NCBI GenBank assembly: GCA_902766525.1
Contig: CACXDX010000017.1
Coordinates: 1 to 16,832 of the forward strand
Reading direction: 5' to 3'
Source: an uncultured Bacillota bacterium
GTDB lineage: Bacteria > Bacillota > Dehalobacteriia > UBA7702
Length of the DNA: 16,832 nucleotides
Part shown: one piece after another, positions 7,339-13,751 of the stretch
Position numbering within the stretch: the first letter of the stretch is position 1
Layout of the letters: every line of letters begins with the position of its first letter
The notes under the pieces: model-generated
The model's input: only the letters and a program-made list of their open reading frames with translations
Told to the model about the DNA's origin: nothing
Databases searched by the model: none
Translations under genes and position numbers: made by a program

Positions 7339-8688
7339 ATGATCGAAACAAAACAGCGGCAATATGAAGAATTAGCGGCTCGCCTTTTGAAAACCGCCAG
7401 GGGAGAAATCGTTGTCGGCCTGCGTTTTCTGGACACGGCCCTCTTTCGTCTCAAAGATCATCCGGGACAAACCGATTCCTTCGCCGTAGACGGAGAAAAG
7501 ATTTGCTACAACATCGCCCATGTCTTCCGCCGCGCCGAAGAAGAAAGAGAAGGCCTCACCAGAGACATCCTGCACATGACGATGCACTGTCTCTTCGCCC
7601 ATCTGTTTCGCGGAGGCCGCGTCGATCCTCTTCGCTACGATCTGGCCTGCGATATCGCCGCGGAAAACATCATCAACGAACTGGAGCTCCCCTTCCTGAC
7701 CTGTAAACGTCAGTATCATCAAGATCAGATGATCGAAACACTCAGAAAAAAGATCTACGTTCTGACGGCGGAAAAAATATACCGCTTTTTACTTGAAGAA
7801 CCTTATTCCCCGGAAGAATTGGAAGCGATCGCGCAGGATTTTTGCGCCGACGATCACAGCGGATGGTATCAACAGGATTTTTCGGAAAGCACCGACAAAG
7901 CGGATCCCGACTTCGGAGAACTCGGCAACAAACATTTAAAAGATTTTCCCTCATCGGCTCAATGGCTTGACAGCGGCCGCGTGATCGCCATGGATTTGGA
8001 ATTGTTCTCCAAAGAATGGGGAACCAAAGCCGGAGACTTGCGCCGCACTTTGGCGCTGCTGCAGAAAAAAACAGCAAGCTTTCGCGACTTTCTGCTGCGC
8101 TTTGCCGATAAAAGAGAAACGCTTCGCGTCAACGACGAGGAATTCGACTACATCTTTTATACTTACGGGCTCTCCCTTTATCAAAACATGCCCCTGATCG
8201 AACCTTTGGAATACAAAGAAGAAAAAAAAATCGGTGAATTCGTTATCGCCATCGATACATCCGCGTCGATTTCTCTGTCAACGGCACGTAATTTTTTGAA
8301 TTACATCTGGAATATCTTTTCGGAAAAAACGGTTTTTTCCTCAGCCTTTCATCTTCTCCTTCTGCAATGCGATACCGAAATCCGATACGAAAAATTATTC
8401 CGCGGCAAAGAGGAAATGACAGCCGCCCTTGAAAAAATGGAGTGGCTCGGCGGAGGCGGAACGGATTTTCGCCCCGTTTTCCGACGCGTCAATGAGCTTA
8501 TCGATAAAGATTTCTTCAACGATCTGCGCGGATTGCTTTTTCTCAGTGACGGATTCGGTACTTTCCCTCTGGAAAAACCGGCTTACGATACGGCTTTCAT
8601 TCTCATTGAAGCCGCGGAACAAACACCTTCCCTGCCTTCCTGGGCAATGAAGGTCGTTGTTGACGAAAAAGAGGTGACGATCCGTTGA
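7339..8688 (+). CDS. DUF2201-type protein: metallopeptidase-like N-terminus plus VWA-like C-terminus
   Basis: A 449-residue soluble protein with no signal peptide or membrane segment. The N-terminal part (about residues 1-150) resembles the putative metallopeptidase domain of DUF2201 proteins: LHMTMHCLFAH supplies His79, His83 and His88, followed by DLACDIAAENI at 101-111. The Glu of a classical HExxH is replaced by Met80, so catalysis is doubtful. The C-terminal part (about 298-449) is a VWA-like fold with a complete MIDAS pattern: Asp306-x-Ser308-x-Ser310, Thr375 in GGGGTDF, and Asp404 in FLSDG. VWA proteins of this kind usually pair with MoxR-family AAA+ ATPases (compare ViaA with RavA), and one is encoded two genes downstream. 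The ATG has GAAGG at 8 nt. The stop overlaps the next start in the tetranucleotide TTGA (8685-8688), so translation is coupled. Confidence 0.82.
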   Translation: MIETKQRQYEELAARLLKTARGEIVVGLRFLDTALFRLKDHPGQTDSFAVDGEKICYNIAHVFRRAEEEREGLTRDILHMTMHCLFAHLFRGGRVDPLRYDLACDIAAENIINELELPFLTCKRQYHQDQMIETLRKKIYVLTAEKIYRFLLEEPYSPEELEAIAQDFCADDHSGWYQQDFSESTDKADPDFGELGNKHLKDFPSSAQWLDSGRVIAMDLELFSKEWGTKAGDLRRTLALLQKKTASFRDFLLRFADKRETLRVNDEEFDYIFYTYGLSLYQNMPLIEPLEYKEEKKIGEFVIAIDTSASISLSTARNFLNYIWNIFSEKTVFSSAFHLLLLQCDTEIRYEKLFRGKEEMTAALEKMEWLGGGGTDFRPVFRRVNELIDKDFFNDLRGLLFLSDGFGTFPLEKPAYDTAFILIEAAEQTPSLPSWAMKVVVDEKEVTIR

Positions 8689-9707
8689 GCACCCAATACG
8701 GTTATGAAACAAATAAAACCGGCATCACCCTGACAGACCGATACGGCGAGGCAGAGGGGGTAGAGATCGTACCCCGGGAATGGAAAGGGAAAACCGTTAC
8801 CGCCATCGGTGAAGAGCTGTTCCGCGGTGAAAAAAAACTCACCGAAATCGTTTTCCCGGCTACGGTAACTTCTCTGGGATGGTGGGCATTGAGAGACTGC
8901 ACCGCCCTTCATACCATTTCTTTCAACGGTCCTTTGCAAGAGATCGGCTACAGAGCCTTCAGCGGCTGTACGGCGCTGAAAACCATCGATCTTCCCGAAA
9001 GCGTCGAACACATCGGCGAAGCGGCTTTTTGGGGCTGTTCCGGCTTAAAGCGCATCACACTGCCGCCGAAAGTCACAACACTGCGCAACCGCACCTTTTA
9101 CGGATGCCGCCATTTGACCGATATCCTGATGCCGCCTCATCTGGAAACCATCGAATGGGGCGCCTTTGAACACTGCGGCAGTCTCCGTTCGCTGACGGTT
9201 CCGAACACCGTAAAAAAGATCGGCAGCAACGCCTTAAGGGGCTGCTCAGGTCTGAAGGAGCTGAATCTCTCCGACAAAACCGAAGCCATCTCCGAAAATC
9301 TTTTCGGTCACAGGGAACTGCCGCCGTTGGAAAAAGGCTATATTCCCAATACCGATCCGAAACAGTGGGGAGAAGAAGCCGCCGCGATCCTCGCTCTTTG
9401 TTATCTGACGACGATCGACCGCCACAGCCCGGAGGAACAAAACGTCTACAACGAATACATCCGAGCACACAGCAATGAAATAATCGCCCTCGCGATCCGA
9501 ACCGCAGACCTCCCGGCATTGGAGGGACTGTATCGCCTCGGGTTCCCCGAGGAAAAAACCATTGCGGAATGGATCGAAACGGCCAATGATAATCGCTGCC
9601 GCGACGTCGTCGTTTCTCTTATGGAATACCGACACCGGCATTTTGCCCGTCTTTCCGTTGAAGAACAGCTGCAGACGGAATTTTCTTTAGATCATCTTTT
9701 TCAGTGA
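8685..9707 (+). CDS. Cytoplasmic BspA-type leucine-rich-repeat protein with unassigned helical C-terminus
   Basis: A 340-residue protein with a run of about six LRR_5 (BspA-like) repeats of roughly 23 residues between about 40 and 208. The recurring units read like ALxxIxLPxxVxxIGxxAFxGCxx. Most BspA proteins are secreted, but this one has no signal peptide, anchor or sorting motif, so it should be cytoplasmic. Residues about 225-340 form a different, predicted helical region (WGEEAAAILALCY, then IALAIRTADLPALEGLYRLGF), faintly ankyrin- or HEAT-like, which I cannot assign. The start is a TTG at 8685 overlapping the stop of the VWA gene, with GAGG 10 nt upstream. An ATPase gene follows after 10 nt. 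The position between a VWA protein and its presumed MoxR partner suggests an adaptor or substrate-binding subunit; this is inferred from context only. Confidence 0.82.
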   Translation: MSTQYGYETNKTGITLTDRYGEAEGVEIVPREWKGKTVTAIGEELFRGEKKLTEIVFPATVTSLGWWALRDCTALHTISFNGPLQEIGYRAFSGCTALKTIDLPESVEHIGEAAFWGCSGLKRITLPPKVTTLRNRTFYGCRHLTDILMPPHLETIEWGAFEHCGSLRSLTVPNTVKKIGSNALRGCSGLKELNLSDKTEAISENLFGHRELPPLEKGYIPNTDPKQWGEEAAAILALCYLTTIDRHSPEEQNVYNEYIRAHSNEIIALAIRTADLPALEGLYRLGFPEEKTIAEWIETANDNRCRDVVVSLMEYRHRHFARLSVEEQLQTEFSLDHLFQ

Positions 9708-9717
9708 AGGAGCCGCA

Positions 9718-11217
9718 ATGAACATATCCGAAGCAAAAACACAAATCAAAAATACCGTCCGGACTTATTTGCGCAAAGATCCGTACGGAAATTATCGTTT
9801 GCCACCGAAACGCCAGCGTCCGGTCTTTCTCATCGGCGCGCCGGGCATCGGCAAAACAGCCATCATGGAACAGCTTGCCGGAGAACTCGGCATCGGCCTG
9901 ATTTCCTATTCCATGATCCATCACACCCGTCAAAGCGCCCTCGGTCTGCCCTATATCATCGAAAAGAACTACCGGGGCAAAACCTATTCCGTTTCCGAAT
10001 ATACGATGAGCGAGATCATCGCCTCCGTCTATGATCTCATGGAGGAAACCGGCATCAAAGAGGGGATCCTCTTTCTCGACGAAGTCAACTGCGTTTCCGA
10101 AACACTTGCTCCCGCCATGCTGCAGTTTCTGCAGTTCAAGACCTTCGGCCGCCATGCACTGCCCGAAGGCTGGGTTGTGGTCACGGCGGGGAATCCTCCG
10201 GAATTCAATACTTCGGCACGAAGATTCGATATCGTAACCCTCGACCGGCTGAAAGTCATTGAAGTCGAAGCGGACCTCGGCGCGTGGAAGGAATACGCTT
10301 TATCCCGTCACGCTCATCCGGCGGTCATCGCCTACCTCGATGCCAGGAAAGAAGATTTTTGCCGTGTGGAAGCGACCGTCGACGGCAAACGATTCGTTAC
10401 CCCCCGCGGTTGGGACGATCTTTCGGAGATGATGAAGGAATACGAAGATTGTGAAATCGAAGTCAATGAAGCCCTCATCGCTCAATATTTGAGGGACCCG
10501 CGCACAAGCAAAGAATTCTTCGCCTATTATCAGCTCTACCGCAAATACGAAAGAAAATACAGCATCACCGACATCCTCCGCGGCGACGCAACCGAAGCCA
10601 TGATCGCTCAGGTCAAAAAAGGCTCCTTCGACGAGTGGCTGAGTTTGATCGGCATCGTTGTCAATGCGCTGTTATGCCGTGTCGACGACGTTATCGCAGA
10701 CGAAACGGAACTGCGGCTGTATCGTGATGCGCTCAAGAACAGCATCGGCGAAACCGATCGGTCGGCGGCACTGCAAACGGAAATCAGCCGCACGGAAAAG
10801 ACACTCCGCTCCGCCAAATCCGCTTCTTCCTTGAGCGAAACAAAGCGGGCAGCCTGTGAAACAGTGCTGCGCCGCTTAAAATCGATCTCGGAAGACGATG
10901 CTTTCCGCAACGGCAGTGATGACCGACGCAGCGAGATCCTGAAAAATGGCTATGAGCGGGAAGTATGTGAGCTTGCAAACCGTGTGCGGGAAACAAAAGA
11001 AGCTCTGAATAACACTTTCGATTTTATGGAGAAAGCCTTCGGCGACGGCAATGAAATGCTTATTTTTGTCACGGAGCTGACAACTCATCGCAACAGCGTA
11101 ACTTTCATCAGCAAATACGGCTGTGAAAAATATTTCGATCACGATCGTGAACTTCTGTTTTATGATCGCCGCCGGGAAGTTCAAGACGCCCTTGAGGAGC
11201 TCGAGTCGGAGCAATAA
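9718..11217 (+). CDS. MoxR-like AAA+ ATPase with long helical C-terminal extension
   Basis: A 499-residue soluble ATPase. The AAA+ core occupies about residues 1-260: Walker A GAPGIGKT at 40-47, Walker B ILFLDEVN at 117-124, a sensor-1 Asn159 in VVTAGNPPEFN, candidate Arg fingers at R168-R169 (ARRFD), and a sensor-2-like Arg230 in TPRGWDD. This layout is that of MoxR-family ATPases, which remodel or activate target proteins with VWA-domain partners. The remainder (about 290-499) is largely helical and charged, with a likely coiled coil at about 350-435; MoxR proteins are usually 300-350 residues, so this is an extension. The start ATG at 9718 has AAGGAG at 5 nt and lies 10 nt after the LRR gene stop. 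It is the last gene of the triad and is followed by a strong terminator. Confidence 0.88.
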   Translation: MNISEAKTQIKNTVRTYLRKDPYGNYRLPPKRQRPVFLIGAPGIGKTAIMEQLAGELGIGLISYSMIHHTRQSALGLPYIIEKNYRGKTYSVSEYTMSEIIASVYDLMEETGIKEGILFLDEVNCVSETLAPAMLQFLQFKTFGRHALPEGWVVVTAGNPPEFNTSARRFDIVTLDRLKVIEVEADLGAWKEYALSRHAHPAVIAYLDARKEDFCRVEATVDGKRFVTPRGWDDLSEMMKEYEDCEIEVNEALIAQYLRDPRTSKEFFAYYQLYRKYERKYSITDILRGDATEAMIAQVKKGSFDEWLSLIGIVVNALLCRVDDVIADETELRLYRDALKNSIGETDRSAALQTEISRTEKTLRSAKSASSLSETKRAACETVLRRLKSISEDDAFRNGSDDRRSEILKNGYEREVCELANRVRETKEALNNTFDFMEKAFGDGNEMLIFVTELTTHRNSVTFISKYGCEKYFDHDRELLFYDRRREVQDALEELESEQ

Positions 11218-11241
11218 AAAGGATGTATTCGTATATTAAAT

Positions 11242-11275
11242 AAATCATCCGAGGAATACCTCGGATGATTTTTTT
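11242..11275 (+). terminator. Rho-independent terminator of the triad, between convergent genes
   Basis: A perfect 13-bp stem (arms 11242-11254 and 11259-11271) with an AATA loop is followed by a run of T on the plus strand (seven T, 11269-11275). It lies 24 nt past the ATPase stop. The convergent WYL gene ends at 11274, inside the T-run; on the minus strand the stem is followed only by TTTATTTAA, so it may terminate that gene less efficiently. Confidence 0.93.
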
Positions 11276-12293
11276 ATTCTTTTAAACGGGCAGCCGTTTT
11301 CCGTTCCTCTTCCCGATTATAACGCTTAGCCATTTCGTTGACAGCGTCTCTGACTCTGCTGCGCAGACTTTCGGGAGAAAGAACTTCACAGCTCAAACCA
11401 TACTGCATCAGCCAGCAAAACATTGCCGACTCATTAACGCGAACGGAAACATCAACCGTATCCTCGGTTTCATTGAAAAAGGCAACCTCACTGCCGAACC
11501 AATCGATGATCTGGTCGACCGCGGAAAGTTTGGCCCGAAAAATCACACGGCGGCTTTCTCCGGAGAACATATAGATATGCTCCGCCATATGGCGAGGCAG
11601 ATCAAGACCATTCTCATTCCCGGGGATCTCGGTGATGGGCTTGGCCTTTTCTTCCTCGATCCTGACATCTTCCATGTGATCGAGACGATAATGAGCGATG
11701 TTGTCATGATGATCGGTACAGCAAATCAGATAATAGCGGCCGTTGGTGGCGGCAATCTGATAAGGATTGACAACATAGCGGGCGTCACGCTTGCGATGCA
11801 GTTTTTTGTCGCTGCGGTATTCGTTATACCAAAAGGACGCTTTTTTCCCTTCGGAAATCGCTTCATCGAGCATCTCTATGGTGTAAAAGATCTGCTTGTT
11901 ATCCGTAGTCTGGGTTGGCATGGTTGAAATGTGACGAACGCGGACATGGAAATAGCGATCCGTCAGCTCCGTCAATTTCGTGATCAATTTCTTACACTGC
12001 TGCCTGGGAATATTTTTTGAAAACAACACACTGTCAATGATCAGGCGCAGTTCACTGTATTCAAAATCACGGCTGTCCATGTAATATCCGTTCTCGTGAA
12101 CGATATCATAGCCGGCTTCGATCAGATCTTCGATATTTCTGGCCACGCTTTTGCGTTCGACCTCCATATGATAGCGCTGTGCCAGCAAACGGACGATATC
12201 ACTCTGGGTGAGGTGATGTTCCGCGTTGGTCTCTTTCTTCAGCAGCTCCAAAATAAAAAGTACGCTCAATTTTTTCGGCGGATCCGGAATCAT
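11274..12293 (-). CDS. WYL-domain transcriptional regulator
   Basis: A 339-residue regulator. An N-terminal winged helix-turn-helix spans about residues 8-72 (LTQSDIVRLL, then KSVARNIEDLIEAGYDI). A WYL domain lies at about 145-212, with FWYNEYR in place of the usual aromatic-Tyr strand, then VVNPYQIAATNGRYYLI and the diagnostic HYRLDHMEDV. A WCX-type C-terminal region follows (about 240-320). WYL proteins bind nucleic acid or small ligands and often control defence or DNA-damage genes, but many control ordinary metabolism, so the target is unknown. The start ATG 12293 has GGAGG at 8 nt. The gene is convergent with the MoxR triad and divergent from a 46-codon gene. Its promoter (12315-12343) leaves a leader of only about 14 nt. 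The stop codon lies within the T-run of the shared terminator. Confidence 0.9.
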   Translation of the reverse strand: MIPDPPKKLSVLFILELLKKETNAEHHLTQSDIVRLLAQRYHMEVERKSVARNIEDLIEAGYDIVHENGYYMDSRDFEYSELRLIIDSVLFSKNIPRQQCKKLITKLTELTDRYFHVRVRHISTMPTQTTDNKQIFYTIEMLDEAISEGKKASFWYNEYRSDKKLHRKRDARYVVNPYQIAATNGRYYLICCTDHHDNIAHYRLDHMEDVRIEEEKAKPITEIPGNENGLDLPRHMAEHIYMFSGESRRVIFRAKLSAVDQIIDWFGSEVAFFNETEDTVDVSVRVNESAMFCWLMQYGLSCEVLSPESLRSRVRDAVNEMAKRYNREEERKTAARLKE

Positions 12294-12314
12294 CGTTCAA
12301 ACCTCCTTTTTTCA

Positions 12315-12343
12315 AGTGTACCACGAAGAAAAAAAGAAGACAA
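12315..12343 (-). promoter_or_regulatory. Promoter of the WYL regulator gene
   Basis: On the minus strand TTGTCT (-35, 12338-12343) and TACACT (-10, 12315-12320) are 17 nt apart. The -10 is preceded by TGG, giving an extended -10. The start would be about 14 nt before the ATG, just upstream of the AAAGGAGG site. Confidence 0.6.
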
Positions 12344-12367
12344 TCCCTTATTACGCATATTTCGATA

Positions 12368-12393
12368 AAAAACGGAAATTATGTACCGTTTTT
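12368..12393. promoter_or_regulatory. Candidate operator: inverted repeat between divergent promoters
   Basis: AAAAACGG (12368-12375) and CCGTTTTT (12386-12393) form an 8-bp inverted repeat around a 10-nt centre. The right arm overlaps the proposed -35 of the small membrane peptide gene by 2 nt, and the left arm is about 25 nt upstream of the WYL promoter. The half-site spacing of about two helical turns suits a dimeric regulator; binding by the WYL protein is an inference. Confidence 0.45.
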
Positions 12394-12420
12394 GTCCCCA
12401 CCCTTATGCTATGCTCTTAT
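12392..12420 (+). promoter_or_regulatory. Possible promoter of the 46-residue peptide gene
   Basis: The plus strand has TTGTCC (12392-12397) and TCTTAT (12415-12420), 17 nt apart. The -10 is preceded by TGC, an extended -10. Both hexamers match consensus in four of six positions. Confidence 0.4.
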
Positions 12421-12446
12421 TATCATAAAGGAAAGAAGGTTTTAGC

Positions 12447-12587
12447 ATGGGTTTACTGCTCTGGGTCACCATTCTGTTCATGTTCATTATGCTCGATCGT
12501 CAAATCTTTGTCCGCTACGCCGAAAGATGCAGACTGCGCTGCCGCAGAAGAAAACATCTGCGCAAAGCCGTAATCATTCGCTACTGA
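12447..12587 (+). CDS. Small 46-residue membrane peptide, highly basic C-terminus
   Basis: A 46-codon reading frame with its own ribosome binding site (AGAAGG, 7 nt before the ATG). The product has a hydrophobic stretch at residues 2-16 (GLLLWVTILFMFIML). A strongly basic tail follows, rich in Arg and Cys (for example CRLRCRRRKHLRK at 28-40). It therefore looks like a single-pass membrane peptide with a cytoplasmic positively charged tail. I recognise no family. It is transcribed away from the WYL gene and has an extended -10 promoter candidate in front. Coding is supported by the start signals and the amphipathic composition, not by any homology. Confidence 0.5.
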   Translation: MGLLLWVTILFMFIMLDRQIFVRYAERCRLRCRRRKHLRKAVIIRY

Positions 12588-12698
12588 CCTGAAAAACAAT
12601 ATGAATTTCAGCAACCTTCCGTAATTGTCCCGTTTTCATATATTCGGCCAAAAGACCGCATACAACACACTTTTAAACAACCGCCGTCCGCCCGCCGT
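12588..12698. other. Gap between the small peptide gene and the deacetylase terminator
   Basis: No credible reading frame is visible on either strand, and no clear plus-strand terminator for the 46-codon gene. A weak stem of about 5 bp with a GU pair could form on the minus strand near 12640-12660. Nothing else stands out. Confidence 0.4.
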
Positions 12699-12732
12699 AA
12701 AAAAACAAAACCTTTCGCCGAAAAGCGAAAGG
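12699..12732 (-). terminator. Rho-independent terminator downstream of the deacetylase gene
   Basis: CCTTTCGC (12711-12718) and GCGAAAGG (12725-12732) form an 8-bp stem with a 6-nt loop. On the minus strand it is followed by TTTTG and seven T. A second hairpin without a U-tract (TTTACCG/CGGTAAA, loop TTCA, about 12740-12757) precedes it. The terminator is about 140 nt past the deacetylase stop, so the transcript has a fairly long 3' untranslated part. Confidence 0.82.
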
Positions 12733-12870
12733 CCTCTGCTTTACCGTTCACGGTAAAAAAACGAAGAAAAAAATCTGATAAAAGGGTAAACATGAAAACA
12801 TTAACTACAATGATATGATAACACATTTATACAAAAATGCAATAGTTTTTTATAAAAAGGAGTGATTTCT

Positions 12871-13641
12871 TTATTTTTTATGATCCGCTTTGCGCATCAT
12901 ACCGTTGACATCCACATATGTTTCCCCCTTCGGCAGCAACTCTCCGACGGGAACGATTTTATAACCCTTTTCCTTTAACCTCGGCAGCAGCGTCTGTAAA
13001 GCTTCCGCCGTGTTTTCCCCGTTATTATGCAAAAGAACGATGGCTCCGGGGGCGGCTCCCCTTAAAACTCTGTCCTCAATCTCCGCCGCCGACAACCCCT
13101 GCCAGTCGAGACTGTCAACGGACCACTGCACCGCCGTGAGACCGCAGGAGGCGATCGTGCCGATCACCTCGTCGTTATAATCTCCGTAGGGCGGTCGAAA
13201 CAGCGTCGATTCCTTCCCCGTAACTTTTTTTACCAGCGCCGCATTGCTTTCAATCTCCTTCTTGATTTCCCCGGCGGAAAGCTCCGTCAAATGGGGATGA
13301 GTCGCGGAATGCAGTCCGATCTCGTGACCGGCGGCGGCGATCTCCTTCACCAGTTCGGGATATTCCTCGATCCAAAGATTGACCAGAAAAAACGTGGTTT
13401 TTACCTCATTCTTTTTTAAAACGGCGAGGATATCCTCGGTATGTTCGGCGCCCCAGGAAGCATCAAAGGAAATCGCGAGCACTTTTTCATCCTTTTCCAC
13501 CGCATAAACCGGTTTCAATCCGGTTGCGGCCACCGGGAAGAATTCCGTCCCGAAGCGAAACAGAACCGCCAAAACCACACAAGCCAGCAAAGAAACCGCA
13601 ACGCCGTACAGCGTTTTTTTCCGTAAGGACAGGACAATCAT
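12871..13641 (-). CDS. Polysaccharide deacetylase, PdaB-like (carbohydrate esterase 4)
   Basis: A 256-residue protein with an N-terminal hydrophobic segment at about residues 11-30 (signal anchor or signal peptide) and a NodB homology domain at about 52-238. CE4 motifs are visible: motif 1 SFDASWG with Asp60, motif 2 His111-SAT-His115, motif 3 RPPYGDYN at 149-156, a WSVDSLDW segment at 173-180, and motif 5 LLHN at 203-206. In motif 1 the second Asp of TFDDG, normally a metal ligand, is Ala61; the FDxSWG form is what I know from PdaB-type sporulation or wall deacetylases. It probably removes acetyl groups from peptidoglycan sugars outside the membrane. The start ATG 13641 has GAGGT at 6 nt. 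A TATATT at 13667-13672 could be its -10, but the -35 is poor and overlaps the upstream terminator. Confidence 0.87.
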   Translation of the reverse strand: MIVLSLRKKTLYGVAVSLLACVVLAVLFRFGTEFFPVAATGLKPVYAVEKDEKVLAISFDASWGAEHTEDILAVLKKNEVKTTFFLVNLWIEEYPELVKEIAAAGHEIGLHSATHPHLTELSAGEIKKEIESNAALVKKVTGKESTLFRPPYGDYNDEVIGTIASCGLTAVQWSVDSLDWQGLSAAEIEDRVLRGAAPGAIVLLHNNGENTAEALQTLLPRLKEKGYKIVPVGELLPKGETYVDVNGMMRKADHKK

Positions 13642-13686
13642 CCCATCACCTCATCTTTTTTTCCACAATATACGCGCATCCCCCCG

Positions 13687-13725
13687 AAAAAAGAACGAAA
13701 ACCGCCTTTGCAAAAAAGGCGGTTT
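13687..13725 (-). terminator. Rho-independent terminator of the zinc-ribbon/SH3 gene
   Basis: AAACCGCCTTT (13699-13709) and its complement (13715-13725) form an 11-bp stem with a GCAAA loop, extendable outward past one mismatch. On the minus strand it is followed by TTTTCGTTC and six T. It lies 26 nt after the stop at 13752. Confidence 0.9.
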
Positions 13726-13751
13726 CCGTTTCTTTACAAAAATGATTTAAA

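Noticed and set aside
8685..9707. Surface adhesin of the BspA type
   Set aside because: The repeats match, but there is no signal peptide, membrane anchor or wall-sorting signal, and the gene is coupled to cytoplasmic partners.
7339..11217. Recent horizontal acquisition of the triad
   Set aside because: Codon use and base composition look like those of the flanking genes by eye, and no integrase, repeat or tRNA boundary is present.
12740..12757. TTTACCG/CGGTAAA hairpin as a second terminator
   Set aside because: No U-tract follows it on either strand; the neighbouring hairpin at 12711-12732 has one and is the better call.
12608..12826. A 72-codon minus-strand frame near the deacetylase terminator
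   Set aside because: It reads through the hairpin and U-tract of the terminator and has no ribosome binding site.
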